Origin: an uncultured Alphaproteobacteria bacterium
GTDB lineage: Bacteria > Pseudomonadota > Alphaproteobacteria > HIMB59 > GCA-002718135
Assembly (NCBI GenBank): GCA_902614085.1
Contig: CACMJS010000001.1
Span: 186,001-250,000 of the forward strand
Direction of reading: 5' to 3'
Length of the DNA stretch: 64,000 nucleotides
This document shows positions 54,991-64,000 of this stretch, piece by piece. The notes under the pieces are model-generated. The model ran no database searches, was not told the origin of the DNA, and was given only the letters and a program-made list of their open reading frames with translations. A program made the position numbers and the translations under genes. Numbering within the stretch: the first letter of the stretch is position 1; each line of letters starts with the position of its first letter.

Positions 54991-57500
54991 TAGATTACTA
55001 GGTTTACAATTTTTCCAGGAACATAAATTTCTCTAATAACATTTTTCCCCAATAAGTTTTTTTTAATTTTATTGTTACTTTTTACTATATTTAAAATCTC
55101 TTCTTTTGAAATTTTATCTTCTATCTGAATAATTTCTTTGGTCTTACCATTTATTTGAATTGCTATATTTATGTTAGTTTTTTTCTTTACCTCCTCTTTT
55201 GGCCAAGCCTCACTAATACATAAAGTTTTATTCCCAAGGCTTGACCAAATCTCTTCGCTTATATGTGGAACAAAAGGCTGCAAAATTATTGAAAGTTTTC
55301 CCAGTGACCACTTAAAATTTTTTTCAGATAATTTTTTTTTCAAAACAGCGTTATTAAGAATATTTACAAATTCATATATTTTTGCAACGGATTTATTAAA
55401 TTGAAAATTTTCTATATTTTCTGATACTTCATTAATTATACCTTTTAAAGAATCTATCACATCACCATCTTCAGAATTATTTGGTTTATAATTATTAAGC
55501 TTGTCTGCAGTTTCATATAATTTATTTATAAACTTGAATGAAGAGGCTATCCCAGTTTCTGTCCACTGCAAATCTCTTTCTGGTGGACTATCTGATAACA
55601 TAAACCACCTAGCTGTATCAGCGCCATATGAATCAATAATATCATTTGGGTCAACAACATTCTTTTTTGATTTACTCATTTTTTCAATTTTTCCACTTAA
55701 AACCTCAAAACCATCTTTGTCTTTTAAAACACCATTATATTTTTCTACATCTTTTGGCTCTATCCATTCATTATTTATATTTTTATAAGTAATATGAGTA
55801 ACCATTCCTTGTGTAAACAAACCCTTAAACGGCTCGTCTAAACTAAAGTAGCCAAGGTCCCTTAAAGCTTTGGTAAAGAATCTTGAATATAAAAGATGTA
55901 AAATAGCATGTTCTATACCGCCTATGTATTGGTCAACAGGTAACCAATACTCTATATCTTTTTTATCAAATGGTTTATTCAGTCTAGCATTGCAATATCG
56001 AAAATAATACCAAGAGGATTCAAAAAAAGTATCAAAAGTATCAGTCTCTCTGTAAGCTTTCATCCCAGTTTTTGGGCAGACAGTATCCTTCCAACCAGAA
56101 ATATTGCTTAAAGCACTAGATGACTCACTAAAATTCTCAATGTCAGGAAGTTTAACCGGAAGATCTTCATCTTCAACTGCAAGTATTTCCCCATCCTCTC
56201 TATAAATAATAGGTATTGGGCAGCCCCAAAATCTCTGTCTGGAAATTCCCCAATCTCTTAATTTAAAATTTATTTTCTTTTTTCCTATTCCCCTTTTTTC
56301 TATTTCATTAATTATTTTTTCTTTTGCCTCATCGATGTTTAATCCATTTAAAAATTCTGAATTGATTATTATTCCATCCTCAGTGTAGGCCTTACTGTTG
56401 ATTTTAAATTTATCTACCTCAATATCAATTGGTTTAACAACTGGAATGACATCAATATTGTATTCAGTTGCAAAATCCAAATCTCTTTGATCATGTGCAG
56501 GACAACCAAAAATTGCACCAAGACCATATTCTTTTAAAACAAAGTTAGCGACAAAGATCGGAATTTTTTTGCCTTCGATAAATGGGTGTTCAGCAAATAA
56601 ATTAGTATTAAACCCTCTTTTAATTTTATCAGGGTTTATGTTTTTACAGTCTTTAATAAATTTCAGTAAATCCGAGTTTTTCTTTGATATTTCAGCAACC
56701 AAACTATGCTCACTAGAAAGAGCTAAAAATGTAGCACCAAAAATTGTATCCGGTCTTGTTGTAAAAACTTTTATTTTTTTATTTTTTTCTGAAACATTAA
56801 AATCAATCTCAACTCCTACGGACTTACCAATCCAATTAGATTGCATTATTTTTACTTTATTAGGCCAATTTTCTAATTTATCTAAATCATTTAAAAGCTC
56901 ATTAGAATACTTGCTAATTTTTAAAAACCACTGAGATAACTTCTTTTTTTCTACAAGCGCTCCCGATCTCCATCCTTTTCCATCAATCACTTGTTCATTT
57001 GCCAAAACTGTTTTGTCTACAGGGTCCCAATTGACCTCAGCCTCTTTTTTATAAGCAAGACCAGATTTAAACATATCAATAAAAAACTTTTGTTCATGCT
57101 TGTAATAATCAGGATGGCATGTTGCAATTTCTCTATCCCAATCCAGAGACAACCCCATTTTTAGAAGTTGTTTTTTCATTGTTTTAATATTTTGGTACGT
57201 CCAACTTTCAGGATGTTTTTTTTCAGTTAAAGCGGCATTTTCAGCAGGAAGGCCAAAAGCATCCCAACCCATTGGATGAAGGACATTATAGCCTTTCATT
57301 TTTTTATATCTTGCAACTACATCACCCAATGTGTAGTTTCTTACATGTCCCATATGTATCTTTCCAGAGGGATATGGAAACATTTCTAAAACATAATACT
57401 TTTCACCATTTTCATTTTTAGAAGTCTGAAAAATTTTTTTGTCTGACCATATATTCTGCCATTTTTTTTCAACTAATTTGTGATTGTATCGCGATGACAC
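54990..57500 (-). CDS. leuS: Leucyl-tRNA synthetase
   Basis: Class Ia synthetase charging tRNA-Leu, 836 residues. The HIGH-type motif is [20 protein letters not shown], the editing (CP1) domain has [19 protein letters not shown] and [13 protein letters not shown], and KMSKSKKN is near residue 610. [12 protein letters not shown] and [16 protein letters not shown] are typical. The start is GTG. It lies four bases downstream of the DUF3576 gene. Confidence 0.97.
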   Translation of the reverse strand: MSSRYNHKLVEKKWQNIWSDKKIFQTSKNENGEKYYVLEMFPYPSGKIHMGHVRNYTLGDVVARYKKMKGYNVLHPMGWDAFGLPAENAALTEKKHPESWTYQNIKTMKKQLLKMGLSLDWDREIATCHPDYYKHEQKFFIDMFKSGLAYKKEAEVNWDPVDKTVLANEQVIDGKGWRSGALVEKKKLSQWFLKISKYSNELLNDLDKLENWPNKVKIMQSNWIGKSVGVEIDFNVSEKNKKIKVFTTRPDTIFGATFLALSSEHSLVAEISKKNSDLLKFIKDCKNINPDKIKRGFNTNLFAEHPFIEGKKIPIFVANFVLKEYGLGAIFGCPAHDQRDLDFATEYNIDVIPVVKPIDIEVDKFKINSKAYTEDGIIINSEFLNGLNIDEAKEKIINEIEKRGIGKKKINFKLRDWGISRQRFWGCPIPIIYREDGEILAVEDEDLPVKLPDIENFSESSSALSNISGWKDTVCPKTGMKAYRETDTFDTFFESSWYYFRYCNARLNKPFDKKDIEYWLPVDQYIGGIEHAILHLLYSRFFTKALRDLGYFSLDEPFKGLFTQGMVTHITYKNINNEWIEPKDVEKYNGVLKDKDGFEVLSGKIEKMSKSKKNVVDPNDIIDSYGADTARWFMLSDSPPERDLQWTETGIASSFKFINKLYETADKLNNYKPNNSEDGDVIDSLKGIINEVSENIENFQFNKSVAKIYEFVNILNNAVLKKKLSEKNFKWSLGKLSIILQPFVPHISEEIWSSLGNKTLCISEAWPKEEVKKKTNINIAIQINGKTKEIIQIEDKISKEEILNIVKSNNKIKKNLLGKNVIREIYVPGKIVNLVI

Positions 57501-57503
57501 TTC

Positions 57504-58109
57504 TTAACTTGATTGGAGTTTTAATTTTTTTGCTTTATTTAATATAGCGTTTTCAATTTTTATATTATCCTCTTGATCAACCTTTTTATTTATCCAAGAA
57601 GGATCTTTATATTCTTGGCAAAAAGATGTTACCTTTAGATTTTCAGTGTTGAGCCGCATTCCAGAAATAAAAATATTTAACTTACACCTCTCATTAGGGT
57701 TAGTAGATGTTGAATACCAGTCTGTAATTATTGTTCCACCAACTTGATCTGCAGAGCTTAAAGGCATAAAATCAATTGTTTCTAAGGTCGCTTTCCAAAG
57801 AAAAGGGTTTACTGTCATAGCAATTGTCGTTGTAGAATTATTGTTTCCTGAATCATTGTTTATAATACCACTAAATGAAATTCCGCCCTTCCCCAACAAA
57901 CCACCTCCTGTTTGAAGTCTGGTCTCAGCATCTCTCATGGCTAAATCCATATCTATTGCTGAATTAAATTTTGTCCCCGATCTTTCAATAATTTCATTTT
58001 TAGTCTGGGCTTTTGACCACAACTCATCCATCTCTTCTTCAGTTTTATTACTATTGCAAGAAATAAGAAAAGAAAGAAATACTAATAAAATTACTTTGTT
58101 CAAAATCAT
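57504..58109 (-). CDS. DUF3576 lipoprotein
   Basis: A 201-residue lipoprotein: signal segment NKVILLVFLSFL and lipobox LISC (Cys18 from the chosen ATG). The DUF3576 domain shows VNPFLWKATLETIDFMPLSS, GGTIITDWY and NERCKLNIFI. An upstream in-frame start at 58163 would place 18 non-hydrophobic residues before the signal and is rejected. The family is alphaproteobacterial and usually precedes leuS, as here. The function is unknown, but an envelope-assembly role is suggested by neighbours leuS-lptE. Confidence 0.85.
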   Translation of the reverse strand: MILNKVILLVFLSFLISCNSNKTEEEMDELWSKAQTKNEIIERSGTKFNSAIDMDLAMRDAETRLQTGGGLLGKGGISFSGIINNDSGNNNSTTTIAMTVNPFLWKATLETIDFMPLSSADQVGGTIITDWYSTSTNPNERCKLNIFISGMRLNTENLKVTSFCQEYKDPSWINKKVDQEDNIKIENAILNKAKKLKLQSS

Positions 58110-58145
58110 TGAATTATAATTATTGTATTGGGGCCTAAATGTAAA

Positions 58146-58181
58146 ACATAAAAAAAACGGCACTCGTTAAAGTGCCGTTTT
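58146..58181 (-). terminator. Rho-independent terminator after the porin gene
   Basis: Stem AAAACGGCACT (58154-58164) / AGTGCCGTTTT (58171-58181) with a CGTTAA loop. On the minus strand it is followed by a T tract (complement of the A run 58149-58157). It separates the porin message from the DUF3576-leuS operon. Confidence 0.88.
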
Positions 58182-58201
58182 CAAAGATATAAAATCTTTA
58201 A

Positions 58202-59251
58202 TTAAAATGCCATGTTAGCACCGATGTACCATGCAGATCCATCGTCTGTAGCAGCACCTTCATTGCTTGCTTCCATTGAAGTGTAACCTAGAATTGCAGT
58301 CACACCAGAAGCTACAGCATATGAAACACTAGCTGAAGTAGTATCGATAGAGTCATCAGACCCACCACTTGAACCAACAGTGTTATCTTTTGCATCAGCT
58401 GAAGTAATACCAACATTAAATGTTAGATCACCGCTTACATATTTAACACCAGCTTTAACTACGTCACCTTCAACTTCACCTACACCAGCTGCAGCTGAGT
58501 TAACGCCACCTTTGTTACCATCACCATAACCAACAGCAACAGTTAGATCTCCAGTTACAGCACTTAAGCCAACATGGAACATAGAATCATCGTTAGTTAT
58601 AGCAGTTGCAGTTTTTGAACCTTCAGAAGCTGAATAACCAGTACCGATAGTTACTGATGAGTCACCTAGGTCAGTTACATAAGTAGCACCAATCGCGTAG
58701 TGACTGTCTACTCTATATGTAGCAGTTGCAGCAGCACCACTATCTGTAGAAGCTGAGAATGACATTTTTAGTCCATCAGCCATGAAGTCAGAAGCAGTGT
58801 GATACTCAACACCTAATACTGTTGATGTAGCACCAAAATCTAAACCAGTTTGCGCTTGGTTAACAGATGTAGTTGCTACACCTTCAGCACCAGCTGAACC
58901 TGGGATAGATACTGCATGTGATCCTGCAGCGTTACCAGCATTAAGAACATCAAGCTTTGAGCCATCAGTGAATGCTAAAGTAAATCCAGCATCAACATCA
59001 CCAGCAGCAGCATTTTCATCCATAAGCTTAAAGCTTGATGAAATAGTCATTCCACCGTCAGTAGTTTCAGATAATGATACAGTAAAGTTGTTATCATTAA
59101 TTTGGGCATTAGTGTCTGTTCCACCTGTTGGTGAATCAAACTCAACACCAGTTTGGTGGTTACCACTCATAGTCGCTGTTACGGCTTCAGCAACTGAAGC
59201 AGCACCAAGCGTAGAAACTAGAGCAGTTCCCATTAATAGTTCTTTTTTCAT
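58202..59251 (-). CDS. Gram-negative porin
   Basis: A 349-residue outer-membrane beta-barrel protein of the alphaproteobacterial porin (Porin_4) class. A signal peptide ends at about residue 23 (KKELLMGTALVSTL...SVAEA). Alternating Gly/aromatic beta strands follow throughout, and the C terminus ends SAWYIGANMAF with the terminal Phe needed for BAM recognition. It is rich in Ala, Gly, Ser, Thr and Asp and poor in Lys, unlike its neighbours, and its codons are visibly more GC-rich, as expected for a very highly expressed surface protein. The ribosome site AAAGGAG, a structured leader and a strong terminator bracket it. Confidence 0.9.
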   Translation of the reverse strand: MKKELLMGTALVSTLGAASVAEAVTATMSGNHQTGVEFDSPTGGTDTNAQINDNNFTVSLSETTDGGMTISSSFKLMDENAAAGDVDAGFTLAFTDGSKLDVLNAGNAAGSHAVSIPGSAGAEGVATTSVNQAQTGLDFGATSTVLGVEYHTASDFMADGLKMSFSASTDSGAAATATYRVDSHYAIGATYVTDLGDSSVTIGTGYSASEGSKTATAITNDDSMFHVGLSAVTGDLTVAVGYGDGNKGGVNSAAAGVGEVEGDVVKAGVKYVSGDLTFNVGITSADAKDNTVGSSGGSDDSIDTTSASVSYAVASGVTAILGYTSMEASNEGAATDDGSAWYIGANMAF

Positions 59252-59267
59252 AATTACTCCTTTTGAG

Positions 59268-59304
59268 TTAATGAATATTCATTAAACACAAGAAACACTC
59301 TTGT
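59268..59304 (-). promoter_or_regulatory. Structured leader of the porin gene
   Basis: An 18-bp perfect palindrome TTAATGAATATTCATTAA (59268-59285) lies about 17 bases upstream of the porin ATG, next to a second hairpin, ACAAGA-AACAC-TCTTGT (59288-59304). Both would lie in the untranslated leader just ahead of the AAAGGAG site. They could stabilise the mRNA or serve as an operator. Confidence 0.5.
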
Positions 59305-59376
59305 ATTGATGTCCTAATATTTAAAAATTGAATAAATTACAAAAAAAGCATAATGATTTATTATATTTTTTTAAAC

Positions 59377-59398
59377 AATGTTGTTTTTTTACAACATT
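59377..59398. repeat. Inverted repeat between divergent porin and YggS-type genes
   Basis: AATGTTGT (59377-59384), a T6 spacer, ACAACATT (59391-59398). It ends eight bases before the ATG of the plus-strand gene. A symmetrical operator or a hairpin is possible; there is no terminator tail. Confidence 0.5.
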
Positions 59399-59405
59399 AT
59401 GATTT

Positions 59406-60044
59406 ATGTTTAATATTAAGAAATACAATGAAATAAAGGATTTTTTAAAAAAAAGCAGTAATTCTGCCAAAATTATTGCTATATCTAAAAATCATCCACT
59501 TAAAAGCGTTTTAGAGGCGATTAATGCCGGAGTATACATATTTGGGGAAAATAGAGTTCAAGAAGCAGAAGAAAAATTTCAAAAACTAAAGCTGGATAAT
59601 ACCAAAATAGAACTTCACTTAACTGGGCCACTTCAATCAAATAAAGTAAAATCAGCAATTCAGCTTTTTGATGTTTTTCATACTTTAGATAGGGAAAAAA
59701 TAGCAAGAGAGTTCTCAAAATATAGAGAATTACTACTAAATAAGAAAATTTTTCTTCAGGTAAATACAGGAAAAGAAAAAACAAAAAGCGGTATTTTTCC
59801 GGAAGACACGAAAGACTTTTTGTTTTTTTTAAAACAAGAAATGAAATTATCCATTATCGGCTTAATGTGTATACCGCCAATAGATGATGACCCAGGCTAT
59901 CACTTTAATAAATTAAAACTTCTTGCATATGAAAACAAAATTAATGAGTTAAGCATTGGTATGAGCGATGACTATGAGAAAGCACTACAATTTAATCCAA
60001 CATACATTAGGCTTGGAACAATCTTGTTTGGAAAAAGATCGTGA
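59406..60044 (+). CDS. YggS/PLPBP family pyridoxal-phosphate homeostasis protein
   Basis: A 212-residue TIM-barrel PLP-binding protein related to the alanine racemase N-terminal domain. The PLP lysine is in AKIIAISKNHPL (usual VSKTKP), followed by FGENRVQEAEEKF, LHLTGPLQSNK, VFHTLDR, LQVNTGKEKTKSGI and LSIGMSDDYEKAL; the final RLGTILFG is present. It is believed to buffer PLP, not to be catalytic. It overlaps the next gene by four bases. Confidence 0.93.
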   Translation: MFNIKKYNEIKDFLKKSSNSAKIIAISKNHPLKSVLEAINAGVYIFGENRVQEAEEKFQKLKLDNTKIELHLTGPLQSNKVKSAIQLFDVFHTLDREKIAREFSKYRELLLNKKIFLQVNTGKEKTKSGIFPEDTKDFLFFLKQEMKLSIIGLMCIPPIDDDPGYHFNKLKLLAYENKINELSIGMSDDYEKALQFNPTYIRLGTILFGKRS

Positions 60045-60634
60045 AAAACGGACTAAATATATTTTGTAATAACAAAATTAAAAATTTTTTACCCTCTCTT
60101 CTTCTAGATTATGAATTAACTATTATGAAATTAGATCAAATAAAAAATAATATACAAGTATCTCAAGCAAACATAATTATTATAAATAACAATGATATTG
60201 ATCTTAAAGACTATGACAAGTTAATTGATAACTGTTTAATAATTTCAAATTTGAAAAAATTAAATTTTAATAATAAATCAAACATATTAAATAGTCCGCT
60301 CTCTATAAATCACCTAAAAAACGGAATTGAGAACTTTGTTCAAAACTTAAAAGTTCAGTTTCATGATTTATCTCTTTATAAAGAAAAACTTATAAATCTT
60401 GATAATGATAATTTTTGCTACCTAACTAAAATAGAATTAGAGATCTTAACCTGTTTAATTAGGAAGAAAGAAACAAGTAAAAATTTTATTAAAGAAAATA
60501 TATTAAATATTAAATCAAATATTGAAACTAATTCTCTTGAAAGCCATCTTTCGAGAATAAGAAAAAAAATGAATACCATAAAAACCAAAGTAAAAATCAA
60601 AACAAAAAATGAAAAGCTTTTAATTACGATTTAA
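60041..60634 (+). CDS. Response-regulator-like protein with a degenerate receiver
   Basis: A 197-residue protein. The C-terminal 80 residues look like an OmpR-type winged helix: YLTKIELEILTCLIRKKE, then SLESHLSRIRKKMNTIK as recognition region and a beta-hairpin end. The first 110 residues follow the receiver alpha/beta rhythm (ANIIIINNND where the phospho-Asp strand should be, CLIISNL, SPLSINHLKNGIENF), but the phospho-acceptor position appears to be Asn and the acidic pair is not evident. Very rich in Asn/Lys/Ile. The start is GTG, overlapping the YggS-type gene. It is probably a phosphorylation-independent DNA-binding protein; its target is unknown. The divergent porin two genes away is an obvious candidate. 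Confidence 0.6.
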   Translation: MKNGLNIFCNNKIKNFLPSLLLDYELTIMKLDQIKNNIQVSQANIIIINNNDIDLKDYDKLIDNCLIISNLKKLNFNNKSNILNSPLSINHLKNGIENFVQNLKVQFHDLSLYKEKLINLDNDNFCYLTKIELEILTCLIRKKETSKNFIKENILNIKSNIETNSLESHLSRIRKKMNTIKTKVKIKTKNEKLLITI

Positions 60635-61227
60635 TTTAATAAATTAGGATTTATAAGTTTAAAAAAATTTTTATCAAAAACTTCATTGTAACTATGGTTA
60701 TAAATTGAGAGCTTAAGAATATCATTATCAACCACCACCTCTATTGCCCTTAATATCAATGGTTGTTTCTCAAATATTATTCTTATAACGAAATTTTTTT
60801 CTTCATTATCAATTCCTTTTTTTTCTAATAATAGCTCATTATTCTTTACTTCTACTTTTCCATCTTCAAAAAAATAAGGATTTCTAAATATGTCATAAAA
60901 GAACCAAGCATTAGTATTTTTTGGATTAAAAAATTCATCTTCTTCAAGCACATAATCATAATACATCGCTTTATTTTCAGATAAAATTATTAGAATTTTT
61001 GTTGGTAAAAAATACTCAGCCCTGACTCTTTTTTTACCTATATATACTCTGCCTTCACTTAAGTTTTCTCCATCACTTTGTAGGAATGAAGCAGAGAAAT
61101 CACTTAGTGAACTTAAATACTGTAACGCCTCTGCCTTGTCTTCAGAAGCTGATTGTGCTTTAAAGGCAAAAAAACTAAAAACTATTACTAATATATAAAA
61201 TAAATACCGTTCATTTTTTAAGAACAT
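60631..61227 (-). CDS. lolA: Outer-membrane lipoprotein carrier protein LolA
   Basis: Periplasmic chaperone that ferries lipoproteins to the outer membrane, 198 residues. The signal peptide is about residues 1-26 (YLFYILVIVFSFFAF...SA). The mature part begins EALQYLSSLSDFSASFLQ, then GRVYIGKKRVRAEYF with the beta-barrel hydrophobics and LIILSENKAMYYDYVLEE. The ftsK-lolA order is common in alphaproteobacteria. It overlaps the ftsK end by 17 bases. Confidence 0.88.
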   Translation of the reverse strand: MFLKNERYLFYILVIVFSFFAFKAQSASEDKAEALQYLSSLSDFSASFLQSDGENLSEGRVYIGKKRVRAEYFLPTKILIILSENKAMYYDYVLEEDEFFNPKNTNAWFFYDIFRNPYFFEDGKVEVKNNELLLEKKGIDNEEKNFVIRIIFEKQPLILRAIEVVVDNDILKLSIYNHSYNEVFDKNFFKLINPNLLN

Positions 61228-63445
61228 GTCTTTTACCTGCGTTATTTGCCTCGCTTATAATTCCATCTTCTTCCATCTTCTCTACTATTCTTGCTGCTCT
61301 ATTATAACCGATCTGAAGATATCTTTGAATATAGCTTGTTGAAACTTTTTGTTGTTTAATCACAATATCAACTGCCTTACCATAAAGATCATCATTGTTA
61401 TTTGAAATTAAATCTTCTGAATTTGAAATATTTAGTTCTTCTTCTGATAACGATATTTCTTTTTTATAATCAAATGTAGCCTGTTGTTTTATATAATTAA
61501 CTACCTTTTCAACTTCATTTTCTGACACAAAACCACCATGCAGCCTCTTTATTATACCGCCATTTTCTAAAAACAACATGTCACCACTACCCAATAATTG
61601 TTCTGCACCCATTTCGTTAAGTATTGTTCTACTATCAAATTTACTTGATACCTTATAACTAATACGACTAGGAAAATTTGCTTTTATTGTTCCTGTAATT
61701 ACGTCAACACTAGGTCTTTGTGTGGCTGTAATTAAGTGAATTCCTGATGCTCTTGCCATTTGTGCCAATCTTTGAACCAATGACTCAACTTCTTTTCCAG
61801 CAACCATCATCAAATCCGCCATTTCATCAATCACCACAACAATAAAAGGCATTTTTTCAAGAATAATTTCTTGTTTTTCAATAATAGGCATCCTTGTATC
61901 ATCATCAATACCTGTTTGAACCTCCCTAAAAAGTTTTCTTCCAGACGAAATAGTTCTTAAAACTTTATCATTATAAGAATCTATATTTTTTACATTTAAG
62001 GAGCTCATTAATTTATATCTATTTTCCATTTCTCTAACTACCCACTTAAGAGCAAATACAGCTTTTTTTGGATCAGTAACTACAGGTGTTAAAAGATGTG
62101 GAATATCTTCATAAATACTCAATTCTAACATTTTAGGATCAATTAATATTAGTTTGCATTCATTAGGTTTAAATTTGTAAAGTATGCTTAATATCATTGT
62201 GTTAATACCCACGGATTTTCCCGAACCAGTTGTTCCTGCTATCAGTAGGTGAGGCATTCGCTCTAAATTTGCGAAAATACTTTTTCCAGATATATCTTTT
62301 CCTAATGCAAGAGTAAGGGAATCATTTTCAATTTCAAATTCATCTTCTTCAATTAAATCACCAAATAAAACACTATCTCTTTTAGTATTTGGTATTTCGA
62401 TACCTAAGCTTGTCTTGCCAGGTTGAGTTGAAATTCTAGCAGAAATAGAAGACATTGCCCTAGCAATATCATCAGACAAACCTATTACTTTACTAGATTT
62501 TATTCCTGCATTTGGAATAAATTCAAATAAAGTTACAATTGGACCACTACTAAAACCAACTATTTTTCCTTCAACACCATATTCAGAGAGTGTTTTCTCT
62601 AACTTAACAGCAGCATCAGTGTTTATTTTTTCCAATTCTTTGTTTTTATTATTTTTTAAATTTGATTTCGAAAGTAGATTTTTGGATGGAAGGCTAAAGC
62701 TAAAATTATCAAGCTCTAGTTGTTTACTAGTTTTAGGATTATTATTATTTTTTTTGCTTAAACTGACATGATTTCTTTTTTTAATTGTTGGTTCACTTCT
62801 TAATGTTTTTTTTGTAATTTTTTTTCTAAAATTTATATATTTAAATAAACCAAATATAGAAAATAAAAATTTAAAATATTTAAAAAATTTTAAGAAAGAA
62901 AATAATTTATTTATCCAAGAAAATTTTATCCTAAAAGATATAAATATTAAAACTACTCCAAATACTAAAAGTAAAAAATTTATAATAAAATCAATAAAAA
63001 TATTTTCTAGAAGATTTAAATTTATATTTGTAAATAAATCGAATAGGAACTGTGAAACCAAACCTGTTTTTAAAAAGGTTATATCAGCTGATTTTATGGA
63101 AACATTAATAAGAGTTATTCCTGTCAGGTTTGATAAAAATTTTAAAATTATAAATCTACTAGGAATACCTAAAAACAATTTTCCACCTTCTAGTATTATA
63201 AAAAACACCAATAAATAACTTAGTGTTCCAATAAAAATTAATGAATAACTTGATAAATAAGCTCCAAAAAAACCCACTAAATTTTCAATATTGCTGTCAT
63301 TAACATTGTAATTAAATTGATTAAAACCCGGATCATTTGCAGAGTATGAGTAAAGACTGGTAAAATAAATTAGGCCAAATCCAAATAAAATTATTCCTAC
63401 TATAAATTTAACAATAAAATTTCTAAGTGAACCATACTTGAACAT
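61211..63445 (-). CDS. ftsK: DNA translocase FtsK
   Basis: Septal DNA translocase that finishes chromosome segregation, 744 residues. Four or five N-terminal transmembrane helices (about 10-195), a short Lys/Asn/Ser-rich linker, then the motor: HLLIAGTTGSGKSVGINT (Walker A), CKLILIDPKMLELSIY, FIVVVIDEMADLMMVAG (Walker B) and LITATQRPSVDVITGTIKAN. The C-terminal gamma winged helix that reads KOPS is VSTSYIQRYLQIGYNRAARI. It is shorter than E. coli FtsK because the linker is reduced. Confidence 0.97.
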   Translation of the reverse strand: MFKYGSLRNFIVKFIVGIILFGFGLIYFTSLYSYSANDPGFNQFNYNVNDSNIENLVGFFGAYLSSYSLIFIGTLSYLLVFFIILEGGKLFLGIPSRFIILKFLSNLTGITLINVSIKSADITFLKTGLVSQFLFDLFTNINLNLLENIFIDFIINFLLLVFGVVLIFISFRIKFSWINKLFSFLKFFKYFKFLFSIFGLFKYINFRKKITKKTLRSEPTIKKRNHVSLSKKNNNNPKTSKQLELDNFSFSLPSKNLLSKSNLKNNKNKELEKINTDAAVKLEKTLSEYGVEGKIVGFSSGPIVTLFEFIPNAGIKSSKVIGLSDDIARAMSSISARISTQPGKTSLGIEIPNTKRDSVLFGDLIEEDEFEIENDSLTLALGKDISGKSIFANLERMPHLLIAGTTGSGKSVGINTMILSILYKFKPNECKLILIDPKMLELSIYEDIPHLLTPVVTDPKKAVFALKWVVREMENRYKLMSSLNVKNIDSYNDKVLRTISSGRKLFREVQTGIDDDTRMPIIEKQEIILEKMPFIVVVIDEMADLMMVAGKEVESLVQRLAQMARASGIHLITATQRPSVDVITGTIKANFPSRISYKVSSKFDSRTILNEMGAEQLLGSGDMLFLENGGIIKRLHGGFVSENEVEKVVNYIKQQATFDYKKEISLSEEELNISNSEDLISNNNDDLYGKAVDIVIKQQKVSTSYIQRYLQIGYNRAARIVEKMEEDGIISEANNAGKRHVLKK

Positions 63446-63492
63446 ATAGTTAGATTGTAATACATTTAGATTATGGTAATTCGAAGAAAATT

Positions 63493-64000
63493 ATGAAAGA
63501 AATTCAATCAAACATCAGTATAATAGGGGGAGGTCTTATAGGGGCTGTTACAGCATATTCACTTTCTAAGCTTGGGAATAAAGTAGTAGTTTTAGAGCAA
63601 AATGCTAAATTTAATCATAAAAATATTTTAGACAAAAGAACAACAGCAATTTCAGAGGGTACGAAAAAATTTCTTGAAGAAATAAATATTTGGAATGAAA
63701 TTGGTAATTACGCAGAACCAATAAGAAATATTCAGATAATAGACAGGAATCAATCAAACAAAATTTATTTTGATAATCAAAGAAGAAAATCCAATCTTGG
63801 ATATATAGTTAAAAATGAGTTTATACTTGATTGCTTGTATAAAAAATTACAAAAACAAAAAAATGTAGAAATTTTTAACAATGTTTCTGTTAAAGATATT
63901 TTTTATCAAGGCGACAGGATCGTAACCAAACAAAATAATTTCTATATTAATACAAATATTTTATTTGCATGTGATGGAAAAAACAGCTCTATAAGAAAAA
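63493..64000 (+). CDS. UbiH/UbiF-family FAD monooxygenase (partial)
   Basis: The first 169 codons of a flavoprotein hydroxylase, cut by the window edge. The FAD-binding fingerprint is SIIGGGLIGAVTAYSL, then LEQNAKF, the family motif DKRTTAIS (UbiH/UbiF: DxRT-AIS) followed by FLEEINIW, and LFACDGKNSSIRK (the DG motif). In alphaproteobacteria a ubiquinone-biosynthesis hydroxylase is regularly divergent from ftsK, as here. Which ring position it hydroxylates cannot be told from this fragment. Confidence 0.88.
   Translation, partial: MKEIQSNISIIGGGLIGAVTAYSLSKLGNKVVVLEQNAKFNHKNILDKRTTAISEGTKKFLEEINIWNEIGNYAEPIRNIQIIDRNQSNKIYFDNQRRKSNLGYIVKNEFILDCLYKKLQKQKNVEIFNNVSVKDIFYQGDRIVTKQNNFYINTNILFACDGKNSSIRK

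Noticed and set aside
56569..56934. 121-codon open frame antisense to leuS
   Set aside because: Lies wholly within the well-supported leuS editing domain and shows no recognisable domain.

Overview
The window is 64 kb of a compact, very AT-rich bacterial chromosome. Gene families and gene order point to an alphaproteobacterium: hrcA-grpE-dnaK-dnaJ, hisB-H-A-F-E beside hslVU, maf-aroE-coaE-dnaQ-Tim44, rho-mnmE-mnmG-rsmG-parAB, leuS-lptE-holA, and ubiH-ftsK-lolA. Intergenic gaps are mostly a few bases, stop/start overlaps such as TAATG are common, GTG and TTG starts are frequent, and there are no tRNA genes, insertion sequences, CRISPR arrays or integrases. This fits a streamlined free-living marine lineage (SAR11-like, or the AEGEAN-169/HIMB59 group). 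That placement is inferred from style and composition, not from a phylogeny.

Layout. 1-8 kb: a pabA/pabB-type pair (minus), then a plus-strand run of housekeeping enzymes: DUF2141 protein, cysS, thrS, hemB, hisI, ribA and a cupin. 8-16 kb: katG with a strong ribosome site and its own terminator, an NTF2-like protein, then a BMP-family (nucleoside-type) ABC importer directly downstream of upp. 16-28 kb: an OmlA-like lipoprotein, pyruvate carboxylase, DUF2244 protein, serine hydrolase, dapB and the heat-shock genes. 27-37 kb: rph, rdgB, an lpoA/rsmI/dolP envelope group, hinT, the his operon with an inserted acetyltransferase, and hslVU. 37-41 kb: a tandem PAP2 phosphatase, an ArnT-like glycosyltransferase and a DUF3108 protein. 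41-45 kb (minus): smr, a T4-type lysozyme, Tim44-like timA, dnaQ, coaE, aroE and maf.

45.0-45.4 kb is a gene-free, extremely AT-rich gap between divergent maf and rho. By comparison with other alphaproteobacteria this is the expected neighbourhood of the replication origin. Rightwards lie rho, a VCBS-repeat protein, mnmE, mnmG, rsmG, parA and parB. Two copies of the parS core TTTCACGTGAAA sit at the mnmE/mnmG junction. 53-64 kb: holA-lptE-leuS, a DUF3576 lipoprotein, a porin with a structured leader, a YggS-type protein, a degenerate response regulator, lolA, ftsK and the start of a ubiH-type monooxygenase.

The most unusual points are: a complete T4-lysozyme-type gene where alphaproteobacteria usually carry mltA; two different PAP2 phosphatases fused in one protein next to a lipid-linked-sugar glycosyltransferase, suggesting an unfamiliar lipid A-remodelling module; an origin/partition region with a parS pair; RpoH-type promoters with identical spacing at dnaK and hslV, the second apparently giving a near-leaderless message; and mutually exclusive hairpins between the BMP binding protein and its ATPase.
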